Source: Nitrospinota bacterium (GTDB lineage: Bacteria > Tectomicrobia > Entotheonellia > J063). From it: 7,036 bases of DNA. This document shows positions 1 through 6,341 of this stretch, piece after piece. Every line of letters begins with the position of its first letter. Positions within the stretch are counted from its first letter, which is position 1. The stretch covers positions 1 to 7,036 of the forward strand of contig RFHZ01000762.1 of the NCBI GenBank assembly GCA_003696125.1, read 5' to 3'. The notes beneath the pieces are model-generated. The model was not told where the DNA came from. It ran no database searches and was given only the letters and a program-made list of their open reading frames with translations. The position numbers were made by a program, and so were the translations under genes.

Positions 1-859
1 AGGGTATATCGACTGGCTGGTCAGCACCGGGGCCAATCTCTATCATGATACTCATTTCGGCCTGGGACTCGCCTTGCACCAGGGGAGTCCCTTCCTGGAC
101 GATACCCGGCTGCGGGACCATCAGGTGGTACGCATCTATGATGTCCTTTTTGACTATGATGTGCTCCTCTCTACAGATGCCTTTTTCTACACCATCCTGG
201 CTGCCCCGGAATTCCAGCAGGAGATGGGTACAGCAGAGCTCCACTTCCGGATCGGCAAGTATGTCTATGAACGGGAGAAAGCGTTGGGCTTAGGAACGCG
301 CAGCATCCTTTCTGCTGCCTACCAGATGGGAGTGCCGATCTATACCTCCTCCCCGGGGGATAGCTCGATCGGGATGAACATCGCTGCGCTGGCCCTCAAA
401 GGGAACAGGCTCAGAATCGATGTGACCCGGGATGTCAATGAGACGGCAGCCCTTGTCTACTCCGTAAAAAAGACAGGGGGGAAGAGTGGGGTCTTCATCC
501 TGGGAGGGGGTTCTCCTAAGAATTTTCTCCTGCAGACCGAACCGCAAATCCAGGAAGTATTGAAGCTCCCGGAGACGGGTCACGACTACTATGTACAGAT
601 TACCGATGCCCGTCCTGACACCGGTGGACTCTCCGGTGCCACACCCAGTGAAGCGGTCAGCTGGCACAAGGTGAACCCTGCTACCCTCCCGGACAGCATT
701 GTGGCGTATGTCGACACCACCATCGCCCTCCCCCTCATTACCGCCTATACCCTGGCCAAGCATCCTGGTCGGAAACCGCGACGTCTATACGACCGGCGAG
801 AAGAGTTCTTGCGTATCCTGCAGGAAGAGTACATGCAGAGAAATCAGGAGTCAAGATAG
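1..859 (+). CDS. speY: Deoxyhypusine synthase-like protein (SpeY type), 5' end cut off by the window edge
   Basis: The reading frame is open from base 2 to a TAG at 857-859, giving 285 visible residues; the N-terminus lies outside the window. The protein aligns by eye with the NAD-dependent deoxyhypusine synthase fold. In fragment numbering it shows STGANLYHD (8-16), GDSSIG (119-124), GGGSPKNF (168-175) and [13 protein letters not shown] ending at Lys223. Lys223 matches the lysine that forms the enzyme-substrate imine in eukaryotic deoxyhypusine synthase (human Lys329). The matching Glu217 and Trp221 are also kept. Bacteria lack the eIF5A substrate, and the Anabaena homologue SpeY is reported to make homospermidine from putrescine, so a polyamine aminobutyl-transfer role is more likely than hypusination. 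Two human substrate-pocket positions appear changed (His288 to Asn, Asp316 to Leu). The enzyme should be cytosolic. The gene converges on the protease gene and overlaps its 3' end by 9 bp. The family is sure; the exact product is not. Confidence 0.92.
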   Translation, partial: GYIDWLVSTGANLYHDTHFGLGLALHQGSPFLDDTRLRDHQVVRIYDVLFDYDVLLSTDAFFYTILAAPEFQQEMGTAELHFRIGKYVYEREKALGLGTRSILSAAYQMGVPIYTSSPGDSSIGMNIAALALKGNRLRIDVTRDVNETAALVYSVKKTGGKSGVFILGGGSPKNFLLQTEPQIQEVLKLPETGHDYYVQITDARPDTGGLSGATPSEAVSWHKVNPATLPDSIVAYVDTTIALPLITAYTLAKHPGRKPRRLYDRREEFLRILQEEYMQRNQESR

Positions 860-2020
860 GGGCAGAGAAGAATCTGCGCCGCGCAGACCGGATCGAATCT
901 GGAGCAGGTTCATCACATCTCTGCGGGTAATGATGCCCACCAGCTTTTGTCCCTGGACCACCGGCAACCGGCTGGTTCCCCCGGATCCCATTTTGGCCAG
1001 TACTTCATAGATCGAGGTCTCCGGAGAGACCGTATTCTCAGCCGTAGGGGGGGACATCACCTCCTGGACCCGTCGCTCTTTCCATTCCTGGCGAGGAATC
1101 TCTTTGATATGATCCAGGGTGAGGATACCGACCAAGGTTCCCTGATCGGTCACCGGATAGCAGATATGGGCATGACGGAAAAAGGCCTCTTCTACCGCCT
1201 GCTCCAGCGTCATGGTGGGAGAAAGGGTGATCACAGCCTGGGTCATGAAATCGCGTACCATGAGTCCTGCCAGCAGTTCTCGTCCCATAACCTGGCTGTA
1301 TCCGGCTTCGGCTGCCTGTTGCAGGAACATCCCGATAAACACCAGCCACAGCCCGCCGATCAGGTTTCCCGCAAAGATCTGGACAAAGCCCAGGAAGATC
1401 AGGGCCAGTGCCACACCCTTCCCCACCCGGCTGGCCGTATAAGTGGCGCGGGCAAAGTCTCCGTACTTTCGCCAGAGATAGGCACGTAGCATCCGGCCTC
1501 CATCGAGAGGGAAGCCGGGAATCAGGTTAAAGATGGCCAGCGCCATGTTGATGGTGGTCAGGTACCCGAACATGAGTACGAATAGATCAGCCTGCACCAG
1601 ATGGCGAGTACCGAGGGTCAACAGCCAGAACAGCAGAGCCAGGGCAAAGCTACAGATCGGCCCGGCCACCGCGATCTGAAACTCTGTTTTGGAGTCTCTG
1701 GCTTCCCTGGTGATCTGGGCCATTCCACCGAAGAGGAAAAGGGTGATGCGTTCTACCGGGATGCTGTGCCGGATTGCCACATAGGAGTGGGCGAGTTCGT
1801 GCAGGAGGACAGAGCCGAAGAGGAGGAGAGCGGATAAGGCCCCCATACTCCAGGCGAGAGCAGGGGGAAGATCGGGGGTGTAACGGGGAAAGTAGCCTAT
1901 GGCCAGGCTCCAGGTGACTAAGCCGAAGATGATAAACCAGGAATAGTCGACCGCAATGGTGATGCCATAGAGCTGAAAGAGGGTGAACCCTTTACTCAAA
2001 GGAGGCTTGCCTGGGGACAT
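851..2020 (-). CDS. Site-2-type membrane zinc metalloprotease (M50 family) with two CBS domains
   Basis: This 389-residue protein is a complete intramembrane protease of the SpoIVFB/S2P class, which cleaves membrane-bound substrates such as anti-sigma factors or other regulators. The zinc motif HELAH is at residues 74-78 (Glu75 catalytic) inside a hydrophobic helix. The second motif, [12 protein letters not shown], ends at 176, with Asp173 as the third zinc ligand. Hydrophobic stretches at about 19-44, 55-80, 115-137, 144-168 and 200-235 fit a multi-pass core of about six helices. A cytosolic tail follows with two CBS repeats, at about 253-310 and 320-375. CBS pairs usually bind adenine nucleotides and could gate activity. 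The ATG at 2018-2020 is chosen because the first helix follows at the usual distance and a G-rich, weak ribosome site (GAAGGGG) lies 7 bases upstream. The gene lies 107 bp after korB on the same strand. Its substrate cannot be told from the sequence. Confidence 0.95.
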   Translation of the reverse strand: MSPGKPPLSKGFTLFQLYGITIAVDYSWFIIFGLVTWSLAIGYFPRYTPDLPPALAWSMGALSALLLFGSVLLHELAHSYVAIRHSIPVERITLFLFGGMAQITREARDSKTEFQIAVAGPICSFALALLFWLLTLGTRHLVQADLFVLMFGYLTTINMALAIFNLIPGFPLDGGRMLRAYLWRKYGDFARATYTASRVGKGVALALIFLGFVQIFAGNLIGGLWLVFIGMFLQQAAEAGYSQVMGRELLAGLMVRDFMTQAVITLSPTMTLEQAVEEAFFRHAHICYPVTDQGTLVGILTLDHIKEIPRQEWKERRVQEVMSPPTAENTVSPETSIYEVLAKMGSGGTSRLPVVQGQKLVGIITRRDVMNLLQIRSGLRGADSSLPLS

Positions 2021-2127
2021 GGGCCTTCCCCTTCGGTGTTCTGGATCGCGGGCACCGCCCCCTGCCCCGCGATATTGGGCAGGGGTGTCCTACCGTGACA
2101 GGCCTCCCCGGGGGAGGCCTGCAGCGT
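2021..2127 (-). promoter_or_regulatory. korB-protease intergenic region with overlapping alternative stems
   Basis: This 107-bp gap holds three GC-rich inverted repeats. One is the perfect 23-bp repeat at 2099-2121, listed separately. The second pairs 2059-2067 (CCCCTGCCC) with 2077-2085 (GGGCAGGGG), 9 bp around a 9-base loop. The third pairs 2045-2052 (ATCGCGGG) with 2066-2073 (CCCGCGAT), 8 bp. The second and third share bases 2066-2067 and each occupies the other's loop, so they cannot form together. This layout, upstream of the protease start, could be an attenuator or an mRNA processing/stability element. The structures are read directly from the sequence; any regulatory role is inference. 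I see no clear -10/-35 pair here. Confidence 0.45.
2099..2121 (-). terminator. Perfect GC-rich hairpin 7 bp after the korB stop (possible terminator or 3'-end stabiliser)
   Basis: CAGGCCTCCCC (2099-2109) and GGGGAGGCCTG (2111-2121) are exact reverse complements around a single G. As RNA this gives about a 10-bp stem with a tight 3-base loop. It starts 6 bases past the korB stop codon, where a terminator would lie. There is no U-tract in the transcript after the stem, so it is not a classical intrinsic terminator. It may instead pause polymerase, protect the kor mRNA 3' end, or act with Rho. Confidence 0.4.
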
Positions 2128-3000
2128 TTACATGAAATCGGCTAGGAGCCGCTGTCCCTCTTCCGGACTGATTCCCAAAGGCTGCTTGAACAGGGGACCG
2201 GACTGCAGCGCCGGTTCTTCCTGGTCGTACGTGGGACGAACGGTTCGGTAGAAGACACCGATGGGAACCTTGTCTCCCCATTCGAGCGCCTTGTCTAAAG
2301 CCTGGTGGAAGTCGGTCGGTTGATAGTCGGTCTCTTCCAGCAGATAGCAGTGTTGTTTAAAGAAGGCATAGGTGTTCATGTAGGTCACGCAGGGACTGAA
2401 GACATCGATGAGAGAAAACCCCTTATGCTGGATGCCCTGGGCGAACAGGTCGCTGAGATGTTCGACCTGGCCGGAAAATCCCCGCGCCACAAAGGTCGCC
2501 CCGCAGACAAGAGCCAGGGCCAGTGGATTGACCGCTTCCTCCAGGTTCCCTAACGGTGTTGACTTGGTCGGTTTCCCTTTCTCCGTTGTGGGAGAAGCCT
2601 GGCCGGTGGTGAGTCCATAGATCATGTTGTTCATCACGATATAGGTGATATCGAGGTTACGGCGCATCGCATGGATGAAGTGCCCGATCCCGATCCCGTA
2701 TCCGTCTCCATCTCCACCGGTCACGATGACATGGAGGTCATGGTTTCCGAACTTCATCCCCGAGGCGAGAGGAACGGCACGGCCATGCAGTCCATGAAAA
2801 CCGTACGCATGGATAAACCCGGGCAGGTTTGAGGAACACCCGATGCCAGAAACCACCATCAGATCGCTCGGGTGGATACCGAGTTTGGAAGCCGCTTTTT
2901 GCAGGCCACGCAAGACACCGAAGTCTCCACAACCCGGACACCAATCCGGATCGACCGGCCCTTTATATGCACTGACAGGCAATTCAACGACTGTGGACAT
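2128..3000 (-). CDS. korB: 2-oxoacid:ferredoxin oxidoreductase beta subunit (KorB/PorB family, thiamine diphosphate-binding)
   Basis: This 290-residue subunit holds the thiamine diphosphate and the [4Fe-4S] cluster of a cytosolic enzyme that oxidises a 2-oxoacid with CoA to acyl-CoA and CO2, reducing ferredoxin. CPGCG (21-25), Cys55 in GIGCSS and Cys204 in SPCVT match the cluster ligands of two-subunit archaeal and bacterial OFORs in order and spacing. GDGDGYGIG (96-104) and NNMIYGLTTGQ (124-134) form the thiamine diphosphate/Mg motif. The length is usual for the beta subunit without a ferredoxin domain. The ATG at 2998-3000 has a near-perfect Shine-Dalgarno five bases upstream. The gene starts inside the korA 3' end (17-bp overlap), so the two subunits are probably made by coupled translation. 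The symbol korB is by family and context. Pyruvate or branched-chain oxoacids cannot be ruled out as substrates. Confidence 0.92.
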   Translation of the reverse strand: MSTVVELPVSAYKGPVDPDWCPGCGDFGVLRGLQKAASKLGIHPSDLMVVSGIGCSSNLPGFIHAYGFHGLHGRAVPLASGMKFGNHDLHVIVTGGDGDGYGIGIGHFIHAMRRNLDITYIVMNNMIYGLTTGQASPTTEKGKPTKSTPLGNLEEAVNPLALALVCGATFVARGFSGQVEHLSDLFAQGIQHKGFSLIDVFSPCVTYMNTYAFFKQHCYLLEETDYQPTDFHQALDKALEWGDKVPIGVFYRTVRPTYDQEEPALQSGPLFKQPLGISPEEGQRLLADFM

Positions 3001-4732
3001 GTACTACCTCCTTCACCCGCTCAACAATATGGTGTGGTTCAAACGGTTCGCCGTCATATTTCAAGATCTTTTCATCAACAGCTATCCCGGTTTCCGCCCG
3101 GATATGACGCGCCAGCTGGCCTGTATAGTTGTTCTCCACCACAACTGTTCGCCGGCATTGCTTCAGGATAGCCTCCACCTCCTGGGCATGGAAAGGCACG
3201 AGATACTTTATCTGCAGGTGGTTAGCTCGGATCCCATCTTTGGCTAAGAGAGTGATGGCATCCCGGATCACCCCTTTGGTCGATCCCCAGCCGATCAGGG
3301 TAACCTCGGCATCGGCGGGTCCTTCCAGTTGAGGAGGAGGAAGTTCTTGCCGCATGCCTTCTACCTTCCGCATCCGCTTCTCCATCATTCGCTTCCGTTT
3401 GACCGGATCGGTGAAGACATCGCTGAGCAGGATACCATCTTCATCATGCTCATCACTGGCCGCCACATATGCGGTCCCATGGTTTCCTGGTAAGACGCGG
3501 GGAGAGATGCCTGACGGTGTAATGGCGTAGCGCTTATAGTTTTCGGGAACCCCATCTGTGATGAGCTCTCCTCGCTCGATCGGCACATCGAAGCGGAACT
3601 CTTCCGGATCAGCCGTTTCTCGATGTTCGGAGAGATAGAGATCAGAGGCGATGATTACCGGACACTGGTATTTTTCTGCCAGATTAAACGCCTCTATGAC
3701 CGTATAGTAGCAGTCGACCACATCGGTCGGGGCGATGATGGCACGCGGATACTCTCCCTGCGAGGCTCCAAACATCTGATGGAGATCTCCCTGCTCGGTT
3801 TTGGTGGGTAGCCCGGTAGACGGCCCTCCTCGCTGGGCTTCGATGATGACCACCGGGGTTTCCGTCATACCGGCCAGCCCCACCGCTTCTGTCATCAAGG
3901 CAAAGCCGCCACCCGATGTTCCACACATGGCCCGTACACCGACATGACCGGCCCCGATAGCCATGTTGATTACCGCAATTTCATCTTCCGCCTGTTTGAC
4001 CACCATGCCATACGCGGGACCGTGCCGGGCCAGGTAGTGTAAAATAGAGGAAGCCGGGGTCATCGGGTAGGCAGAGTAGAACTTGCATCCTGCCACGATT
4101 GCTCCCAGGCCGAACATCTCATTGCCTGAGACCACCATACGGCGTTTCCCACTGAATCTCCAGGCATAGTTGAGTTTGGGATAGTGTTGTTGGGCATATT
4201 CGTACCCTGCCCTGGCGATCCCCACATTGGCCTCGACTACCTTATCACCCTTTCGCTGGAACATCTCCCGCAGGATGCCGGCCAGCACTTCAAACTCGAG
4301 GTCGAGAAGCCAGAGGAGTCCTCCCAGGAGAAGGGTATTCTGCATGACCGGATGGCGACCGTATTTCTCTGTCAGCGCCTTTACCGGAAAGGGGAATAAC
4401 TCTACACCCGGCTGGAGATCATCTTGGGGAACCTGGAGCCTATCGGCATTGAAGAGGATTCCTCCCTGCCTGACCTCTGCCGTATGGCGGTTCAACGTGT
4501 CCTGGTTCAGCGCCAGCAGGATGTTGAGATGGTCTCCGTGTGAATATATCTTCTCATCGGCGATCCGGAGTCGTAACCAGACATGGCCACCTCGAATCAC
4601 CGACTGGTAGCTGTTATAAGCGCAGAGGTGCAAGCCCAGGCGCGCACATACCCTGGCCAGAGAGTCTCCGGTGGAGCCGATCCCTTCACCGGCTGCTCCA
4701 CCGATACCAACCGTAACTTCTGTTCCTCGCAT
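2984..4732 (-). CDS. korA: 2-oxoacid:ferredoxin oxidoreductase, fused gamma-alpha subunit (KorA family)
   Basis: This 582-residue protein is the large partner of the beta subunit just downstream. Residues about 1-185 are the gamma domain, beginning with a glycine-rich loop (GIGGAAGEGIGSTG, 9-22) and containing the family's YQSVIRGG (42-49). Residues about 195-420 form the alpha pyrimidine-binding domain, with AYPMTPASS (221-229), a variant of the usual YPITP substrate/CoA motif, and QRGGPSTGLPTKTEQGD (300-316). Residues about 473-582 are the C-terminal alpha domain. Gamma-then-alpha order and this length are typical of the two-subunit OFOR class, which includes 2-oxoglutarate oxidoreductases. 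No delta-type ferredoxin domain is present, so electrons must go to a separate ferredoxin. The ATG at 4730-4732 has a strong Shine-Dalgarno four bases upstream, and the 180-bp leader before it holds a long hairpin. 2-oxoglutarate specificity is inferred from the class and the neighbouring pyruvate dehydrogenase genes, not proven. Confidence 0.92.
   Translation of the reverse strand: MRGTEVTVGIGGAAGEGIGSTGDSLARVCARLGLHLCAYNSYQSVIRGGHVWLRLRIADEKIYSHGDHLNILLALNQDTLNRHTAEVRQGGILFNADRLQVPQDDLQPGVELFPFPVKALTEKYGRHPVMQNTLLLGGLLWLLDLEFEVLAGILREMFQRKGDKVVEANVGIARAGYEYAQQHYPKLNYAWRFSGKRRMVVSGNEMFGLGAIVAGCKFYSAYPMTPASSILHYLARHGPAYGMVVKQAEDEIAVINMAIGAGHVGVRAMCGTSGGGFALMTEAVGLAGMTETPVVIIEAQRGGPSTGLPTKTEQGDLHQMFGASQGEYPRAIIAPTDVVDCYYTVIEAFNLAEKYQCPVIIASDLYLSEHRETADPEEFRFDVPIERGELITDGVPENYKRYAITPSGISPRVLPGNHGTAYVAASDEHDEDGILLSDVFTDPVKRKRMMEKRMRKVEGMRQELPPPQLEGPADAEVTLIGWGSTKGVIRDAITLLAKDGIRANHLQIKYLVPFHAQEVEAILKQCRRTVVVENNYTGQLARHIRAETGIAVDEKILKYDGEPFEPHHIVERVKEVVHVHSR
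3006..3014 (-). promoter_or_regulatory. korB Shine-Dalgarno inside the korA coding end
   Basis: The minus strand reads GAAGGAGGT, then five bases, then the korB ATG. This near-consensus site lies within the last codons of korA. It fixes the korB start and supports translational coupling of the two subunits. Confidence 0.85.
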
Positions 4733-4736
4733 TTTT

Positions 4737-4744
4737 ACCTCCTC
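4737..4744 (-). promoter_or_regulatory. korA Shine-Dalgarno
   Basis: GAGGAGGT on the minus strand is followed by AAAA and the korA ATG. It is a near-perfect anti-16S match that fixes the start. It lies nine bases downstream of the leader hairpin. Confidence 0.85.
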
Positions 4745-4753
4745 ATACTCGGA

Positions 4754-4792
4754 AGAGATCTATGGAAAAGCCAGTGAACCTGGCTGATCTCT
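4754..4792 (-). promoter_or_regulatory. Stem-loop in the korA 5' leader
   Basis: On the minus strand AGAGATC and AGCCAG run directly together (4792-4780). The partners CTGGCT (4774-4769) and GATCTCT (4760-4754) follow a GTTCA loop. This gives 6-bp inner and 7-bp outer perfect stems, with one 8-base bulge (4761-4768) on the 3' side only. The structure ends nine bases before the korA Shine-Dalgarno, so it would form in the 5' leader of the kor mRNA. It does not match a riboswitch or T-box that I can name. A regulatory role is inference. Confidence 0.5.
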
Positions 4793-4912
4793 AGTGGGTA
4801 ACGCCATCTTCTGTCCGGTACATCTATTAGAGAACAATTTTTCCCTTCATTTTACTCCGAAGCCGGGGAGGAAAGCAAGCAGATTCCCCCTTGAGCAGGG
4901 CAACGGTGCGAT

Positions 4913-6337
4913 TTAAGGACGTCTCGGTCGGTAGAGATGGGTACTCTGCCCGAAGAAGACTTCGGCAGCCTCCATCAAGGTTTCGGAGAGGGTAGGGTGA
5001 GGATGGATGGTAAGTTTGAGATCAGAGGCCAGGGCAGCCATCTCTACGGCCAGCACCCCTTCGGCGATGAGTTCCCCGGCCCCAGGTCCGACTATGCCCA
5101 CGCCTAAAATCCGTTCCGTCTCCGGATCGATGAGGAGCTTGGTCATTCCCTCACTTCGTCCCAGGGTGATCGCCCGTCCCGAGGCGCCCCAGGGGAAGCG
5201 GACGACCCGGACAGGGCGTTGCTCCGTCCGGGCCCGGGTTTCGGTCAGTCCACACCAGGCGATCTCAGGGTCGGTAAAGACGACTGCAGGGATGGCGTGC
5301 GGCTCAAAGGCCACCTTGTGCCCGGCAATGGCCTCTACGGCGACCCGCCCTTCATGCGAGGCTTTATGGGCCAGCATCGGCTCACCGGTCACGTCACCGA
5401 TGGCATAGATGGTCGGTTCTCTTGTACGGCGCTGCTCATCCACGCTGATGAAACCCCGCCGGTCAACTTCTACCCGGGTGTTCTCCAGGCCCAGATCCTC
5501 GGAGTTGGGTTTGCGTCCCACCGCCACCAAAACCTTCTCAAAGATCTGTTCCGGTTCTGTGACCTCGCTTCCCTTGAGGATGACGCGAATCCCCTGCGTC
5601 TCTTCTTTCGCATCTACCACTTCTGTACGGAGCATAATGGAGTGAAACTTCTCGGCAAGGCGCTTGGAAAGCGGGGCCACCAGGTCACGGTCTACACCTG
5701 GCAATAACCCCTCGGTCAGCTCTACCACCGAGACCCGGCTGCCCAGGGCAGCATAGACCGTGCCCAGTTCGAGACCGATATACCCTCCTCCGACTACCAG
5801 GAGGTTCTGGGGGATAGAGGGCAGGTCCAAAGCCGCTGTCGAATCCATGATGCGGGAGGAATGGAGAGGAAGACAGGGAAGAGTGGCAGGTCGGGAACCG
5901 GTGGCAATGATGGCGTGGGTAAAGCTCAGGATCTCTTCCTCACCGGATACTGTTTGTACCTGCAGGGTCTGGGCATCGAGAAAACAGGCTCGCCCCTGGA
6001 CAAACCGGATCTTCCGCTGCCCGGTAAGTTGTCCCAATCCTCCGGTCAGTTTGCGCACCACCTGCCTTTTCCAGGTGCGGAGCTTCTCCAGATCGATCTG
6101 GGGCGAAGGGAAGTGAATACCCCAGTCGGCTGCCTGTTGGGCTTCGGTAAGGACCTTGGCCACATGTAGAAGCGCTTTGGAAGGGATACAACCGTGGTAG
6201 AGGCAGACTCCTCCCGGCTGTGGCTCCTGATCGATCAGGGTGACCTGTAGACCCAGATCGGCGGCCAGAAAGGCGGCGGCGTAACCTCCCGGACCTCCTC
6301 CTATAATGGCTAACCGGGTCGTGGGTGACTCGGGCAT
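4913..6337 (-). CDS. lpd: Dihydrolipoyl dehydrogenase (E3 of 2-oxoacid dehydrogenase complexes)
   Basis: This 474-residue flavoprotein reoxidises the dihydrolipoyl group of E2 and reduces NAD+. It is a cytosolic homodimer serving pyruvate dehydrogenase and possibly other lipoyl systems. The FAD Rossmann motif GGGPGG is at 13-18. The redox disulfide is Cys45-Cys50 in GGVCLYHGCIPSK. The NAD-binding motif GGGYIGLE is at 183-190, and the second FAD motif (TIYAIGD) ends at Asp315. The C-terminal dimer domain carries HPHPTLSE (445-452), where His447 and Glu452 are the acid-base pair for the partner subunit. Length and motif order are normal for E3 and fit it better than glutathione or mercuric reductase. 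There is no N-terminal lipoyl domain. The ATG is four bases after the E2 stop, with a ribosome site inside the E2 end, so the two genes form one operon. Confidence 0.96.
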   Translation of the reverse strand: MPESPTTRLAIIGGGPGGYAAAFLAADLGLQVTLIDQEPQPGGVCLYHGCIPSKALLHVAKVLTEAQQAADWGIHFPSPQIDLEKLRTWKRQVVRKLTGGLGQLTGQRKIRFVQGRACFLDAQTLQVQTVSGEEEILSFTHAIIATGSRPATLPCLPLHSSRIMDSTAALDLPSIPQNLLVVGGGYIGLELGTVYAALGSRVSVVELTEGLLPGVDRDLVAPLSKRLAEKFHSIMLRTEVVDAKEETQGIRVILKGSEVTEPEQIFEKVLVAVGRKPNSEDLGLENTRVEVDRRGFISVDEQRRTREPTIYAIGDVTGEPMLAHKASHEGRVAVEAIAGHKVAFEPHAIPAVVFTDPEIAWCGLTETRARTEQRPVRVVRFPWGASGRAITLGRSEGMTKLLIDPETERILGVGIVGPGAGELIAEGVLAVEMAALASDLKLTIHPHPTLSETLMEAAEVFFGQSTHLYRPRRP

Positions 6338-6341
6338 CCCT

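Larger units (their letters stand above)
4733..4912 (-). promoter_or_regulatory. lpd-korA intergenic leader (180 bp)
   Basis: This non-coding stretch separates the E2-lpd pair from korAB and is long enough for a kor promoter. The best -10-like hexamer on the minus strand is TAAAAT (4849-4854). A poor -35-like TTGCTT (4873-4878) lies 18 bases upstream and has only three consensus matches. A hairpin is found at 4754-4792 and the korA Shine-Dalgarno at 4737-4744. I see no intrinsic terminator with a U-tract after lpd, so read-through from lpd into korA is also possible. Confidence 0.4.

Noticed and set aside
74-76. TTG at 74 as start of the deoxyhypusine synthase-like gene
   Set aside because: The frame is open upstream to the left edge and encodes the conserved STGANLYHD segment, so the real start is outside the window.
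290-763. 157-codon minus-strand open frame across the deoxyhypusine synthase-like gene
   Set aside because: It is fully antisense to a gene with clear family motifs, its translation shows no recognisable domain, and it has no supporting ribosome site or neighbour.
947-1489. 180-codon plus-strand open frame opposite the CBS region of the protease gene
   Set aside because: It lies antisense to a well-supported coding sequence, has low-complexity Arg/His/Gln-rich composition, and matches no family; a shadow frame of GC-rich codons.
4849-4878. Sigma-70-like promoter TAAAAT / TTGCTT ahead of korA
   Set aside because: The -35 hexamer matches only three consensus bases with an 18-base spacer; too weak to list as its own feature.
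4862-4900. Possible terminator after lpd formed by short C/G-rich repeats
   Set aside because: Stems are only about 4-5 bp and no U-tract follows; not distinguishable from chance.
5219-5707. 162-codon plus-strand open frame opposite lpd
   Set aside because: It is antisense to the conserved NAD and dimer domains of E3 and has no protein-like features of its own.
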